64,000 nt of DNA, taken from IMG/VR virus record IMGVR_UViG_3300005264_000005, positions 1 to 64,000 of that record; one strand, 5' to 3'. This DNA is from a virus. A model generated the notes under the pieces. The model saw nothing but the letters and a program-made list of their open reading frames with translations, was not told the origin of the DNA and did no database searches. A program made the translations under genes and the position numbers. Positions 1 through 8,397 of this stretch are shown in pieces. The first letter of the stretch is position 1, and every line of letters begins with the position of its first letter.

Positions 1-90
1 GATGCAGTAGTTAAGGGTGATGAGGAAGCAAGGCAATCATACATCGACAAATGTAAACAAGTTAAAGCAGACAATCCGAAGGAGGATTAA
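1..90 (+). CDS. C-terminal end of an unidentified protein (cut by window edge)
   Basis: The first 87 bases read without a stop and end in TAA at 88-90, giving a hydrophilic tail that finishes NPKED. A Shine-Dalgarno for the next gene (AAGGAGG) lies inside its last codons and the next ATG follows the stop directly, so the two genes are translationally coupled. Nothing more can be said about function from 29 residues. Confidence 0.6.
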   Translation, partial: DAVVKGDEEARQSYIDKCKQVKADNPKED

Positions 91-687
91 ATGATTTTTG
101 TATATATAATTCTGGGTATTATACTGTTGCCTATGGTCGCTGTAGCTATTGGTTTACCTTTCAAGAAACCAGTTAAGTATATTGAGTTTACTCAGTACAA
201 GGAACCTGCGGAGGGCGTATATCAATACCGATTACCTGACTGGCTAAAGTGGTTCAGCAACCCAGAGGATTTTTTGTCTGGCGACTCGCGTGGTTGGTAT
301 TGGAATACTTATTTTCCTACATGGGTTCCTTCGTGGTTCAAGATGTGGTGGTGGTCGGGTGTACGTAATCCTTATAACTACCTGAAGCGTATTGTCATAG
401 GCGTTGATATTCGTAAGTTCACATTCCACAAATTAGTCGGGCAAGATTATGTTAGGGATGACTTCGATAACTGCGGCTTTCAGATTCTATATGCAAAACC
501 AAAAAGCGGTTGGCTACCAAGACCTATGCTATACTGGGTTCGCAGGTGGGGAACATCAGATAGAGCCATAGTTGTTCAGATAGGTTGGAAGATTAAGCTG
601 AGTCACGATGGTTTAGTTGAAAAAGATGAGTGGGATTACTTTAAGGGATGTACTTGTGAAATAAATCCTGGGAAGTCGATCAACTAA
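91..687 (+). CDS. Small membrane-anchored phage protein, function unknown
   Basis: A 198-residue protein with a strong Shine-Dalgarno (AAGGAGG) and an ATG abutting the previous stop. Residues 2-22 form one hydrophobic segment, so it is probably anchored in the membrane by its N-terminus. The middle is unusually rich in tryptophan (around residues 68-95, including WFKMWWWSGVRNP), and the arrangement W-x-S-x-x-RNP-x-N recalls a family of uncharacterised phage membrane proteins. Its last 20 residues have the pattern W-x2-F-x-G-x-T-x-E-x-NP-x-K-x-I. A very similar pattern recurs at the end of the endonuclease encoded immediately downstream. Confidence 0.7.
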   Translation: MIFVYIILGIILLPMVAVAIGLPFKKPVKYIEFTQYKEPAEGVYQYRLPDWLKWFSNPEDFLSGDSRGWYWNTYFPTWVPSWFKMWWWSGVRNPYNYLKRIVIGVDIRKFTFHKLVGQDYVRDDFDNCGFQILYAKPKSGWLPRPMLYWVRRWGTSDRAIVVQIGWKIKLSHDGLVEKDEWDYFKGCTCEINPGKSIN

Positions 688-688
688 C

Positions 689-1654
689 ATGACCTATCAA
701 AATATTTATAATGATATTATTACTAGAGGTACCCGTAGGGGTTTAGATAAAAAGAAACTCACAGGGTACTATGAAAAGCATCACATAGTACCAAAGTGTC
801 TTGGTGGACTGAACGATAAAGCAAATTTAGTATTACTGACGGGTAGAGAGCATTTCATAGTACACAGGTTGTTAGTAAAAATGCATAAGGGTAACAAGAG
901 TTTATTTTTCGCTGTGTACCAAATGTCTATAGACAAAACCAAAAACAGGGATCTGGGGATATCCTCAAGAACCTATGAACTACTTAAAAAGCAGTTTTCA
1001 CTGGGTCAGAGAGGTAAAAATAATCCGGCATGCAGACCTGAAATACGTAAAAAGATGTCAGACATGCGTATAGGACAAGTATCGTTTTTCAAAGGTAAAA
1101 AGCATACAGAAGAGGCAAAGAGGGCAATGTCGGTTAGTTCGTCTGTCAGGTGTAAAGGGGAAGGTAACTCGAGGTACGGGGTAACCTTAACAGATGAAAC
1201 TAAGAAGAAAATATCTGATTCTTTGACCGGCCGTACAAGTGCCCTAAATGGTATACCAAGAACCAAAGAAGATTGCCGGAAAATAGCGAAAGGAATACAA
1301 GAGTTCTACTTAACAGATAAAGGTGCTGACCACAGGGCAAAGATTGGTACTAGAATAAAGTCTTATAATATACGTCCTTGGCAGACACCAAGGGCTAGGG
1401 CCAGTGAGACTGTGTTAGCACTTTGGGCTAAGGCAGATGTGCTGTACACATTATGGATAGAAAACAATAAACCAAAAGAGGTATGTTTTAGTAATATTTA
1501 TAACACTATTACAGGCTATCCAGAGAGACCTAGTAGATTTAAGAATATATTGAAAAAGTTTATAGCTGGGTGGGTTCCAATAGATGACCCTGACTGGGTG
1601 GCTTTTTCTACTGGCGCTACATTCGAGCCAAACCCCTGCAAGGATATATCATAA
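689..1654 (+). CDS. HNH endonuclease with NUMOD3-type repeats (free-standing homing endonuclease)
   Basis: A 321-residue protein with an N-terminal HNH motif: HHIVPKCLGG at residues 31-40, N46 and H55/H59. It is followed by two or three NUMOD3-like DNA-binding repeats (GKNNPACRPEIRKKMS, GKKHTEEAKRAMS, RYGVTLTDETKKKIS). This layout is typical of phage free-standing homing endonucleases. The ATG starts one base after the previous stop, with no room for its own promoter. The C-terminus (DPDWVAFSTGATFEPNPCKDIS, pattern only) mirrors the end of the upstream protein. It is inserted among virion genes on the + strand. Confidence 0.9.
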   Translation: MTYQNIYNDIITRGTRRGLDKKKLTGYYEKHHIVPKCLGGLNDKANLVLLTGREHFIVHRLLVKMHKGNKSLFFAVYQMSIDKTKNRDLGISSRTYELLKKQFSLGQRGKNNPACRPEIRKKMSDMRIGQVSFFKGKKHTEEAKRAMSVSSSVRCKGEGNSRYGVTLTDETKKKISDSLTGRTSALNGIPRTKEDCRKIAKGIQEFYLTDKGADHRAKIGTRIKSYNIRPWQTPRARASETVLALWAKADVLYTLWIENNKPKEVCFSNIYNTITGYPERPSRFKNILKKFIAGWVPIDDPDWVAFSTGATFEPNPCKDIS

Positions 1655-1681
1655 TAATGCAAGTAATATAAGGAGATTACA

Positions 1682-2107
1682 ATGAATACAAATGTAAAGA
1701 AAATTAAAGAACAGGCAATGCAATTCTTCACAGAGGGATCTGAGCTTATTGAATCAATAGATGAGTTTAAGGAATGGAACTCCCTATCAGACATACAAAG
1801 AAACATACCAAAGGTTAGTGAGCTAGCATCAAACTTACTCTTGGCTGTCGACGTAGTGGTTGCTGACTTAGATGCAGACCTAAAAGACTTTAAGACAGAG
1901 GAAGGCTTAGATGCAGCAGCATTAATGTTAGATGAGATAATTAAGCTACCACTATACTTAGAGTGGCTTGATGGTCCAGTAATAAAAATTATCCTTGCAC
2001 TAGTTAGAGACTTATTAACAGAGAGACTAGGTGAAGACTTTGATCTGAGTGAAGCTAGGGCTACACTGCAGGCTGGCAAGAAATATATTGATAGACTAAA
2101 TGGTTAA
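1682..2107 (+). CDS. Helical acidic protein of the tail module, unknown
   Basis: A 141-residue protein preceded by AAGGAGAT and followed 15 bases later by the tail-fibre gene. The sequence is nearly all amphipathic helix, acidic, with no Cys or catalytic motif. A hydrophobic helix spans about residues 85-115 (YLEWLDGPVIKIILALVRDLL). Position alone suggests a structural or chaperone role for the fibre. I do not recognise the family. Confidence 0.65.
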   Translation: MNTNVKKIKEQAMQFFTEGSELIESIDEFKEWNSLSDIQRNIPKVSELASNLLLAVDVVVADLDADLKDFKTEEGLDAAALMLDEIIKLPLYLEWLDGPVIKIILALVRDLLTERLGEDFDLSEARATLQAGKKYIDRLNG

Positions 2108-2122
2108 TTTTAAGGAGTTTAT

Positions 2123-4162
2123 ATGTTAGTAAAGTCAGTAAAAATAGATTGGAACTGGGCAGGAGATACTGTTTTCCTGAAAGGATTTAATATAGCAGTA
2201 TGTCAAGATGCGGATCTTCCAGATGTACAGTCTGTATCAAAAACATTTGCTAACGTACAAGGCTCGAATAATGCATACTCCTTCATCTTCAAGGATGTCA
2301 TTCTTCAGGATGGAGGAGATTACACTGCATATATACAAGCAGTATATGCCAACAAGGATTCTAGTTGGATTAGTAGTGGTGGTTTTTTAGTAGAAGACGA
2401 TGGCCTAGCCACTATATCAAATGCAAATTTAACAATAGAGGACGTTAAGGCTGGCGCTGGATGGACTAACTTGCCTTTAGATGGCGCTACTAATAATACT
2501 ACTATATATCAAGAGAATGAACCTCTAGAGATTAACTCTAAGTTTGGTTTTATATGGATAAGGGATTCTGACAAACAAATATTTACATACAATGGTACAA
2601 GCTGGATAGAAGGTAAGTCAGGAGAGAGTCCGATAGCTTGCATCTTATCAAATGAGTCTCATACTGTTCCAGCTCTAAATGACGGTACTGTAACCTCATA
2701 TACTGGATCAGGTACAGAAATATACGTATACGAAGGACTAACAGCATTGCAATATGATGGAGTTGGTACATCAAATGGCACATGGAAAATAATCTCAACA
2801 GGCTCTGATGTGACTACAGGCTCTTTGTCTGACCAAGGCGTGAGTGCGTTCGCTGGAACTGTATCTTCAATGACTGCTGATGTTGCATCTGTCTCTTTTA
2901 GGGTTATAGGCAAGACTATACATGGAGAATCATTTGACTTCAATAGAGTCCAGTCTCTCACAAAATCTAAGGCTGGTATAATTGGTGTTGACGGTCAGGA
3001 TGGATCAATTGGCATAGACGGATTGCCAGGACCTGTTATATCGCTAGTTACTTCAAAACAAGCATTTACCTTCACAGATGACATATTAGATGGTGGTCAG
3101 TCTGATATTATATTAGATGTAGTAAGACAAAATACATCAGAAACAGTTACGTGGACATCTGTTCCATCTATTATTACTGGTACTGGAAATCAAAAAATAT
3201 TAACAGCTGCTTCTTTTGGATCTAATACGCAGTTAGCTATAACTATTACAACTCCTGCTGGATTGACAGATAAGACAACTATAGTAAAACTAAATCAATC
3301 TACAGCAGAAGCAGGAGCTGATATAACAAGCAGCAATAAGGCTGCAGGACTATCAAGTCCTGATACAAGATCCGTCAACTCTCCTCCTTCATTTTACTAC
3401 ACTAAAGGCTCAGGTGTATATACAGAGTTTAAGCAATCAAGCGTCATAGGAGCACCTACAGGAACTACATATTGTCAGCTGGTTAATAATGTTCCATGGA
3501 GTTCAGTGTCAGGCGGCGCAATTGTTCAGACTGCATATTCTGGAGACAACTACTATAAGAGAAAGAGCACAAGCACCACTACATGGGGAGCATGGACTAC
3601 AGTAGCAGATGGTTCAGATAATACTAAGACTTCATTTGAGACTGGATTTACAGGTGACACTGGTGGTATAATACTAGGGGCAAACGCATCGATACGTACA
3701 ACCGGTAAGGATAGTTATATAGATACTACTAGCGGTGTATACATGGGGAATGTATCAGGAGTAGCTAAATTCGGGATAGGCAATGGAACTAATTACATAT
3801 CATGGGATGGTGCTTTGCTGGATATTAAAGGAAAGCTTACTGCTTCAGAAGTAGACGCGCCAACTATAACAGGAGGCACGCTTAGTGCATCAAGCATAAG
3901 TGCATCAAGCATAAGTGCCTCGAATATCAGTGCATCAAGCATAAGTGCATCAACAATGAGTGCATCGACAATGAGTGGCGGAGCAATATCTGGATCTAGT
4001 ATAAATATACCAGGGGTTTCACCTAAATTTTCTGTAGATTCATTTGGCAACGTAACAATTAAATCTGCACTCAGTGGAGCTAGAATGGAAATAAGCAATA
4101 GCACTGTAAAAGTATATGATGTAGCAGGCAGACTCAGAGTACAGTTAGGAGACTTATCGTAA
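2123..4162 (+). CDS. Tail fibre / host-specificity-like protein
   Basis: A 679-residue beta-rich protein with Shine-Dalgarno AAGGAG. The N-terminal ~100 residues resemble the fibronectin-like modules of J-type host-specificity proteins (FKDVILQDGGDYTAYIQAVY). Around residues 285-300 there is a collagen-like Gly run (GVDGQDGSIGIDGLPGP). Residues 410-490 look like a pyocin-knob type domain (DTRSVNSPPSFYYTKGSG followed by TWGAWTTVADG). Residues about 585-620 are pentapeptide repeats (S-A-S-S/T-I/M), consistent with a fibrous stalk. The C-terminus (RMEISNSTVKVYDVAGRLRVQLGDL) is a typical end of a trimeric fibre. It probably contacts the host surface. Confidence 0.8.
   Translation: MLVKSVKIDWNWAGDTVFLKGFNIAVCQDADLPDVQSVSKTFANVQGSNNAYSFIFKDVILQDGGDYTAYIQAVYANKDSSWISSGGFLVEDDGLATISNANLTIEDVKAGAGWTNLPLDGATNNTTIYQENEPLEINSKFGFIWIRDSDKQIFTYNGTSWIEGKSGESPIACILSNESHTVPALNDGTVTSYTGSGTEIYVYEGLTALQYDGVGTSNGTWKIISTGSDVTTGSLSDQGVSAFAGTVSSMTADVASVSFRVIGKTIHGESFDFNRVQSLTKSKAGIIGVDGQDGSIGIDGLPGPVISLVTSKQAFTFTDDILDGGQSDIILDVVRQNTSETVTWTSVPSIITGTGNQKILTAASFGSNTQLAITITTPAGLTDKTTIVKLNQSTAEAGADITSSNKAAGLSSPDTRSVNSPPSFYYTKGSGVYTEFKQSSVIGAPTGTTYCQLVNNVPWSSVSGGAIVQTAYSGDNYYKRKSTSTTTWGAWTTVADGSDNTKTSFETGFTGDTGGIILGANASIRTTGKDSYIDTTSGVYMGNVSGVAKFGIGNGTNYISWDGALLDIKGKLTASEVDAPTITGGTLSASSISASSISASNISASSISASTMSASTMSGGAISGSSINIPGVSPKFSVDSFGNVTIKSALSGARMEISNSTVKVYDVAGRLRVQLGDLS
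3884..3973 (+). repeat. Six tandem 15-bp repeats in the fibre gene
   Basis: Six in-frame copies of a 15-base unit (AGTGCATCAAGCATA, with two copies diverged to end ACAATG and one to AATATC) encode the S-A-S-x-I/M pentapeptide repeat of the fibre stalk. Copy number could change by slippage or recombination, altering stalk length. Confidence 0.9.
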
Positions 4163-4163
4163 T

Positions 4164-4454
4164 ATGAATTTTGGTTTATTAATTAAAAATTCAGATGGTG
4201 ACATTAAAATGGATCCAAGTACTCATTTACTCAGGGTACACACAGAGGGATCTATGACTTTTAGTAATGTATTAACCTCACAGCAAACACATACATTTGA
4301 AGCCCTACCTTATGTTCCTAGGGTCCATTTAGAGTATAGTGCAGTGCCTTTTGGAGGAGTATGGTCTACAGTGACTAAAAACTCGATAACTATACATATT
4401 GCTGCTGCCTTCACGTATAGTCACGTTGTGAGTTATCATATACTAAGGAGATAG
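4164..4454 (+). CDS. Small virion/fibre-associated protein, family with the next gene
   Basis: A 96-residue beta-type protein whose ATG overlaps the region of the fibre stop. Its start (NFGLLIKNSDGD) closely resembles that of the next protein (SFGLRVTNDAGDE), so the two appear to be paralogues or to share an N-terminal attachment segment. It probably forms part of the fibre tip or an adhesin. No catalytic motif is visible. Confidence 0.65.
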   Translation: MNFGLLIKNSDGDIKMDPSTHLLRVHTEGSMTFSNVLTSQQTHTFEALPYVPRVHLEYSAVPFGGVWSTVTKNSITIHIAAAFTYSHVVSYHILRR

Positions 4455-4456
4455 CT

Positions 4457-5158
4457 ATGAGTTTTGGTTTACGCGTTACTAATGATGCAGGAGATGAGAC
4501 GTTAAACATTAACAATAAAGTTTTACATCTTGAGGAGATTATAAACACTACCACTACAACAGAATATTCCCATGATTACAGCTGGGGAACAACAACAATA
4601 TCAATAGATAACTATGCTATAAAGCCATTAGTATTTGTTTCTAATACTGATGAATATAACTATACAAGCTGTAGTGTATGGAAGTCAGGTCCTACATATT
4701 GGGATAGAATCTCTATAAGTCGTGCACCTATTCCGCCAGGTACTTTTGCTCATAAGGTATTTATTTTCTCGCAAGGAGGTAAGAAGAGTGCTGAAACTCA
4801 TGGTCTAAGAATATGGGATGAGAATAAAGACTTGGTATTTGATAGTGGCGTTAAGACTTTAAAATATGTGAAGTCATTTTCCGGAACATTAAAAACTAGC
4901 GTAACTTTAAACTTTGATACTCCATTGGTAAATACGCCTGTTATTAGCATTAATAACTCTGTAATAAATTCTTTTATGCCTGAAGGAGCCTGTCCGTATC
5001 AAGCTTTTTACGGTGTAAATCATAAGGTCGATAATGCTAGCTTGTATTTAAGAAATTATTGCTTAGGAGCTTGGGGCGTAGGGACTAAGTACGCTATTCC
5101 TCCGCAATATTCGCCTGTTGCTAGTGCTTACGATATAGATGTTTATGAATATTTCTAA
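4457..5158 (+). CDS. Fibre-tip-like protein sharing its N-terminus with the preceding gene
   Basis: A 233-residue protein preceded by AAGGAGATAG. The N-terminal FGLRVTNDAGDETLNINNK matches the start of the upstream 96-residue protein. The rest is predicted beta structure with many aromatic residues. The repeated phrase GLRIWDENKDLVFDSGVKTL (around residues 115-135) is a second copy of the same motif, suggesting tandem domains. This is typical of small phage receptor-binding or tail-tip proteins. Confidence 0.65.
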   Translation: MSFGLRVTNDAGDETLNINNKVLHLEEIINTTTTTEYSHDYSWGTTTISIDNYAIKPLVFVSNTDEYNYTSCSVWKSGPTYWDRISISRAPIPPGTFAHKVFIFSQGGKKSAETHGLRIWDENKDLVFDSGVKTLKYVKSFSGTLKTSVTLNFDTPLVNTPVISINNSVINSFMPEGACPYQAFYGVNHKVDNASLYLRNYCLGAWGVGTKYAIPPQYSPVASAYDIDVYEYF

Positions 5159-5167
5159 GGAGATAAA

Positions 5168-6646
5168 ATGATAACTACAGCTGAATATATTTTAATGAAT
5201 CAGGTAACTCACAATAAGCCTGAGCTATATAACTCTTTTGGAGGAGCTCACTGTCTGCGAGAGACAGTCTTAGATACAGGCTTTCAGGAATTTTGTAGCT
5301 GGAGTGAAATACTAGATACGATAACTGAGAAGATGGGAGAAGAGTATGTAACTGCATCTTTTAAAAATAGGCACTTTGTACCAAACACTAGCTTTTTTGC
5401 AAACTTAAAACTCAATAAACAGCTTTTTGCTTTCTATACAATTGATACAAATAATGAAGTAATAAAAATGCTTAGAGTTGGAGAGCTTTTGCAGAACTTC
5501 TCTGGAGCATCTTTCAATGCTCCTTTAACTGCATCAGTCCCATTAAAAGCATTTGGCTTGGCAGATATGATTCCAATAATGCAAAGTTTAGTATGGTTCA
5601 CTCCGCATAAAAAAGGAGTTAGAGGAGTTAGAAATGGTGCAGTAGCTGTAACTATTGATATTGATTCCCCTGGTGCAATTGAGTCTATAATATGCTTAAA
5701 GGGGATTGAAACTTTAGTTGGAATGCCTGAGGTAAAGCTAAACTCATCATTCTTCGATAAAGTTAGAAATGATGAGCATATGTTGATTGAGACCGAAGGT
5801 CAAAATCCTTTCAGCATAGCAGCCAGGAAGATATTAGAAATAATATCAGAGATAATATCGAAACATTCGAGGCCTGGTCTAATCTTTGAAATTGAAGAAG
5901 ATCATATAATAGCACCTTGTGGAGAAATCACTTGTGTTAAGGATGAGGGCATACCAGAAGCTTCTCTAAATTTAACAAAATTTATTGTTAATTCTGAGTT
6001 TGACTACAGCTTATTAAGGCAAAGTTTTTATGATGCTGTAAGTTTCTTAAATAGAGTGATTGACATAAATCCATATATAACAGAAGAGCAGAGATCTGTA
6101 TGCCTAAGTAGGAGATCTATTGGTGTAGGACTAATGGGGTTAGCTGATTTATGTTGCATGCTTAAGATAGATTTTCCATCAAAAGAGGCTTTAGATTTAC
6201 TGGGCAACATATTAGATAAGCTAAAAGAGTATTCAAATGAGGCAGAGATTTTGAAGTTTAATAATGTCAAAATTTTTGCCTTCTCACCAACTGGCACTAG
6301 AAGTGCGGTTGGGAAATGTAGTCCTACTCTATTTTCATATTTTGATAAACTTACTACTTCCTGCTTAACTCAAACAGAGAAAGACAATCTTATAAAATCA
6401 GGAAACGTAAAAGTTGATAGTGATTGGAGCTTCACAGATTTCGTTGAAATCGTTAAGCTTGTTGAAGACAAACTAGACGCAAGGGTGAGTTATAACGTGA
6501 CTCTTACTTCGCCAACTACAAAAGAAATATATGACTATATAATCAAGGCACACAGTTATGGCGTTAAGCAAATATCATTTTTTGCCGACTATGGTCAAAC
6601 GAGTAATGTAGCTAAGACGTTGATGATGCCTGATCAGGATATTTAG
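5168..6646 (+). CDS. Ribonucleotide-reductase-like protein (divergent, probably not a normal RNR)
   Basis: A 492-residue protein, about two thirds of a class II reductase. Recognisable RNR landmarks in order are HFVPNTSFFANL (for FIPNTPTLMNAG), KGVRGVRNGAVAVTIDIDSPGA (for the GKRRGA...HPDI block), APCGE (for NPCGE, keeping the radical Cys and Glu but with Asn changed to Ala), FLNRVIDIN, RRSIGVGLMGLADL and SPTGTRSAVGKCSPT. The Cys of the usual substrate-binding ACFVLP segment is not present and the C-terminal CxxxxC tail is missing. It sits within fibre and lysis genes, far from the phage's own nrdJ. A catalytically altered reductase, or a reductase fold recruited for another purpose, is possible. 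Confidence 0.7.
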   Translation: MITTAEYILMNQVTHNKPELYNSFGGAHCLRETVLDTGFQEFCSWSEILDTITEKMGEEYVTASFKNRHFVPNTSFFANLKLNKQLFAFYTIDTNNEVIKMLRVGELLQNFSGASFNAPLTASVPLKAFGLADMIPIMQSLVWFTPHKKGVRGVRNGAVAVTIDIDSPGAIESIICLKGIETLVGMPEVKLNSSFFDKVRNDEHMLIETEGQNPFSIAARKILEIISEIISKHSRPGLIFEIEEDHIIAPCGEITCVKDEGIPEASLNLTKFIVNSEFDYSLLRQSFYDAVSFLNRVIDINPYITEEQRSVCLSRRSIGVGLMGLADLCCMLKIDFPSKEALDLLGNILDKLKEYSNEAEILKFNNVKIFAFSPTGTRSAVGKCSPTLFSYFDKLTTSCLTQTEKDNLIKSGNVKVDSDWSFTDFVEIVKLVEDKLDARVSYNVTLTSPTTKEIYDYIIKAHSYGVKQISFFADYGQTSNVAKTLMMPDQDI

Positions 6647-6655
6647 GAGGATAAG

Positions 6656-6913
6656 ATGAGAATTTTTACTACTAGCATTATCATAATTGCTTTACTTTTA
6701 ATTTCAGGCTGTAGCGTGACAGGCTTAAGCTTCAGTAAAGATAACTACAACTATCAGAGCGGTTCTTTTAGCTCTGACATAAGAAATTGTGTTAATGAAA
6801 ACAATGGAAGCATTATAAGCTGGACTAAAGACACTGTAGTATACAAGGTTAGCGCTAGCAATCTCGAGCAGACCAGGAGATGCATTAAGCTTAAGGGCTG
6901 GAATTTAAATTAG
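6656..6913 (+). CDS. Small lipoprotein
   Basis: An 85-residue protein with AGGAGGAT upstream. A basic start, a hydrophobic segment (residues 7-17) and a lipobox LLISGC give a predicted lipidated Cys at residue 19. The remaining ~65 residues are a short soluble domain with two cysteines. It is the last gene of the + strand module before the terminator. It could be an immunity, exclusion or lysis-related lipoprotein; the family is not recognised. Confidence 0.7.
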   Translation: MRIFTTSIIIIALLLISGCSVTGLSFSKDNYNYQSGSFSSDIRNCVNENNGSIISWTKDTVVYKVSASNLEQTRRCIKLKGWNLN

Positions 6914-6965
6914 GCTTAACAGTAGCATAAGCTAAGAATGGAGAGGTTGACTTATTAACTTAAAT

Positions 6966-7012
6966 AAAAAAGGGGCCGGAGAATTACTCTCCAGTCCCTT
7001 TTTCTTTATTAT
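6966..7012. terminator. Bidirectional terminator between convergent modules
   Basis: AAAAAGGGG-CCGGAGA-loop-TCTCC-AG-TCCCTTTTT forms a stem with A and T runs at the two ends, so it can act on both strands. It lies between the end of the + strand module and the end of the - strand transcript of the spanin genes. Confidence 0.8.
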
Positions 7013-7334
7013 GCTCAATAGCTTGGTTATTTATTACTTCGATGGTTGTTTGATTTGTTATCCCCCACTTTACAACTCTTATTGTATTACGTTGTATAGC
7101 TTTTACATCATTCTCTTTAATCCCACCAATAATATTAGGTTCATCTAATGGGTATATGGTTATTTGTTCAAGAGGTTCTAGGGGTTCTATAGGGTAAATC
7201 TTATATTCAGGTTCGATTATAATGATCTCAGGGGGAAGGGGATCTAGGCAAGGCTTCTTTAGGCACCCCGCCAGGGATAACAATATAAGGCTCACTAATA
7301 GTGCCTTTAGTATTTGTTGGAATAACTGCATCAT
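6984..7334 (-). CDS. o-spanin (Rz1-like lipoprotein)
   Basis: A 116-residue protein whose first ~105 bases overlap the end of the upstream Rz-like gene in another frame, the classic Rz/Rz1 layout. It has a lipobox LLSLAGC (Cys at about residue 24) followed by a proline-rich stretch (PCLDPLPPE..., then repeated PIEPLEPLEQ). It would be anchored in the outer membrane and fuse the membranes with Rz at lysis. The gene is longer than the usual Rz1 (60-90 residues). The overlap, lipobox and proline content make the call firm. Confidence 0.85.
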   Translation of the reverse strand: MMQLFQQILKALLVSLILLSLAGCLKKPCLDPLPPEIIIIEPEYKIYPIEPLEPLEQITIYPLDEPNIIGGIKENDVKAIQRNTIRVVKWGITNQTTIEVINNQAIEHNKEKGTGE

Positions 7335-7671
7335 TTACCTCCTCAAGCAAGCCATTGTACTTGATTTGTAATTCGTTTCTTTTTACTTGTAGTAGCTGGA
7401 ATAGCTCTACATAATCAGCTAAGCTATCTTTAGTTATATCATTAGCTAATTTAAGTGTTTTGATTCTCTCATCTCTTGCGAGAATCTTTTGGTTTTTTTG
7501 TTCTAGTGTTGACTCTAGTGATACTATCTTTTGTCCTAGTAATTCTTTCTGGCCTTTGAGTGACTGATATCTCATACCAAATCCTATTAGCCCAGCACAT
7601 AGTGCTAAGATTATTACTCCGATCAAGATAGGTTTCCAGTTACGTGCAAAGAATAAGGCTATGCTGCTCAT
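7228..7671 (-). CDS. i-spanin (Rz-like)
   Basis: A 147-residue protein with one N-terminal membrane segment (residues 14-31, PILIGVIILALCAGLIGF) and a long coiled coil (about 35-110), as in inner-membrane spanins. It overlaps the Rz1-like gene. An AAGGAGAC ribosome site precedes the ATG. A GTTATTAACA motif 46 bases upstream suggests its own late promoter, independent of the reductase operon that ends just before it. Confidence 0.85.
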   Translation of the reverse strand: MSSIALFFARNWKPILIGVIILALCAGLIGFGMRYQSLKGQKELLGQKIVSLESTLEQKNQKILARDERIKTLKLANDITKDSLADYVELFQLLQVKRNELQIKYNGLLEEVNDAVIPTNTKGTISEPYIVIPGGVPKEALPRSPSP

Positions 7672-7688
7672 GTTAGTCTCCTTAATAA

Positions 7689-7720
7689 AACAGGGAAGCA
7701 GATTTCTCTACTCCCCTGTT
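7689..7720 (-). terminator. Terminator after nrdJ
   Basis: Read on the - strand, AACAGGGGAGTAGA-loop-TCTGCTTCCCTGTT followed by TTATT lies 6 bases after the nrdJ stop. A GTTATTAACA promoter-like motif overlaps its first arm, so transcripts that start there would lack part of the stem and escape termination. Confidence 0.65.
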
Positions 7721-7726
7721 AATAAC
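7717..7726 (-). promoter_or_regulatory. GTTATTAACA motif upstream of the spanin genes
   Basis: The - strand reads GTTATTAACA 46 bases before the Rz ATG. The same motif precedes eight homing-endonuclease genes in this window. Its presence before lysis genes supports a late-promoter role, which is an inference. Confidence 0.55.
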
Positions 7727-8397
7727 TACCTAAAGTCGCAATTGCCGCCAGAGCAAGCATATTCTTGACTACCTTGAGTAGTATCCTTCTCTTCATATTC
7801 AGAGAGTTCAGTAAAATCAATTACAGGCATATCAGCAGTTAACTTATCATACATGCCTTCATTAATTTCCTCGTAAGGAGCTAATGGATATGTGCCGCCA
7901 TCATGTGGTAAGAAACTAAGTCCTCCTACATAATCCCAGTTCTTGTAGACCCATGCTCCTACTTCCATCCACTCATGTTCTTTTACGTAAATAGTTACAG
8001 AAGGATTGTGATCACACCACTCTTCCTTAAACATTTTCCAGTAATTCAACTGTTGTATCGCATCTCTATCGTTACGTTCAATAGAGCCGCTCTCAGGCCC
8101 CTTAACAGGGAATTCAAAGACTAGCGTATTACACGTTGCTAAAGTTTGATTAACCTCAGGATTGTAAGGTACGCCTTTGCTGATTAGGAATGTAGCAATT
8201 GGATCACCAGCTGTAACACGTACTCTTCTGATATAGAATTGACTGTAGCGAGGATGTAATCCAGATGCACAGTTTACTAATTGAGACACTGTGTTGTGAG
8301 AGACGCATCCGTTATCGAGCTGGTATGTATGCGTATCTTCAACTTCAATATCAACAGTGAGCTCGGGATCTAGCTTTTTAATTGATTTTATTTTCAT
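7726..8397 (-). CDS. nrdJ: Class II ribonucleotide reductase, C-terminal piece with C-half of a split intein
   Basis: Residues 1-35 are a C-terminal split-intein half (MKIKSIKKLDPELTV... ending GCVSHN). The extein then starts with Thr at TVSQLVNCASGLHPRYSQ, continuing the reductase motif KPSG/TVSQL exactly. The protein carries the reductase C-terminal domain and ends ACSGGNCDFR, the redox Cys pair that re-reduces the active site in B12-dependent reductases. It must be joined in trans to the N-half encoded at 9084-9731. Its ATG lies inside the last codons of the HNH gene that separates the two halves. Confidence 0.92.
   Translation of the reverse strand: MKIKSIKKLDPELTVDIEVEDTHTYQLDNGCVSHNTVSQLVNCASGLHPRYSQFYIRRVRVTAGDPIATFLISKGVPYNPEVNQTLATCNTLVFEFPVKGPESGSIERNDRDAIQQLNYWKMFKEEWCDHNPSVTIYVKEHEWMEVGAWVYKNWDYVGGLSFLPHDGGTYPLAPYEEINEGMYDKLTADMPVIDFTELSEYEEKDTTQGSQEYACSGGNCDFR

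Noticed and set aside
1516-2079. 187-codon - strand frame opposite the helical protein gene
   Set aside because: No ribosome site, crosses two genes on the real strand, low-complexity Ser/Ala content typical of an antisense shadow.
3884-3973. Mobile or regulatory repeat in the fibre gene
   Set aside because: The 15-base repeats are in frame and encode a regular stalk; ordinary for fibres.
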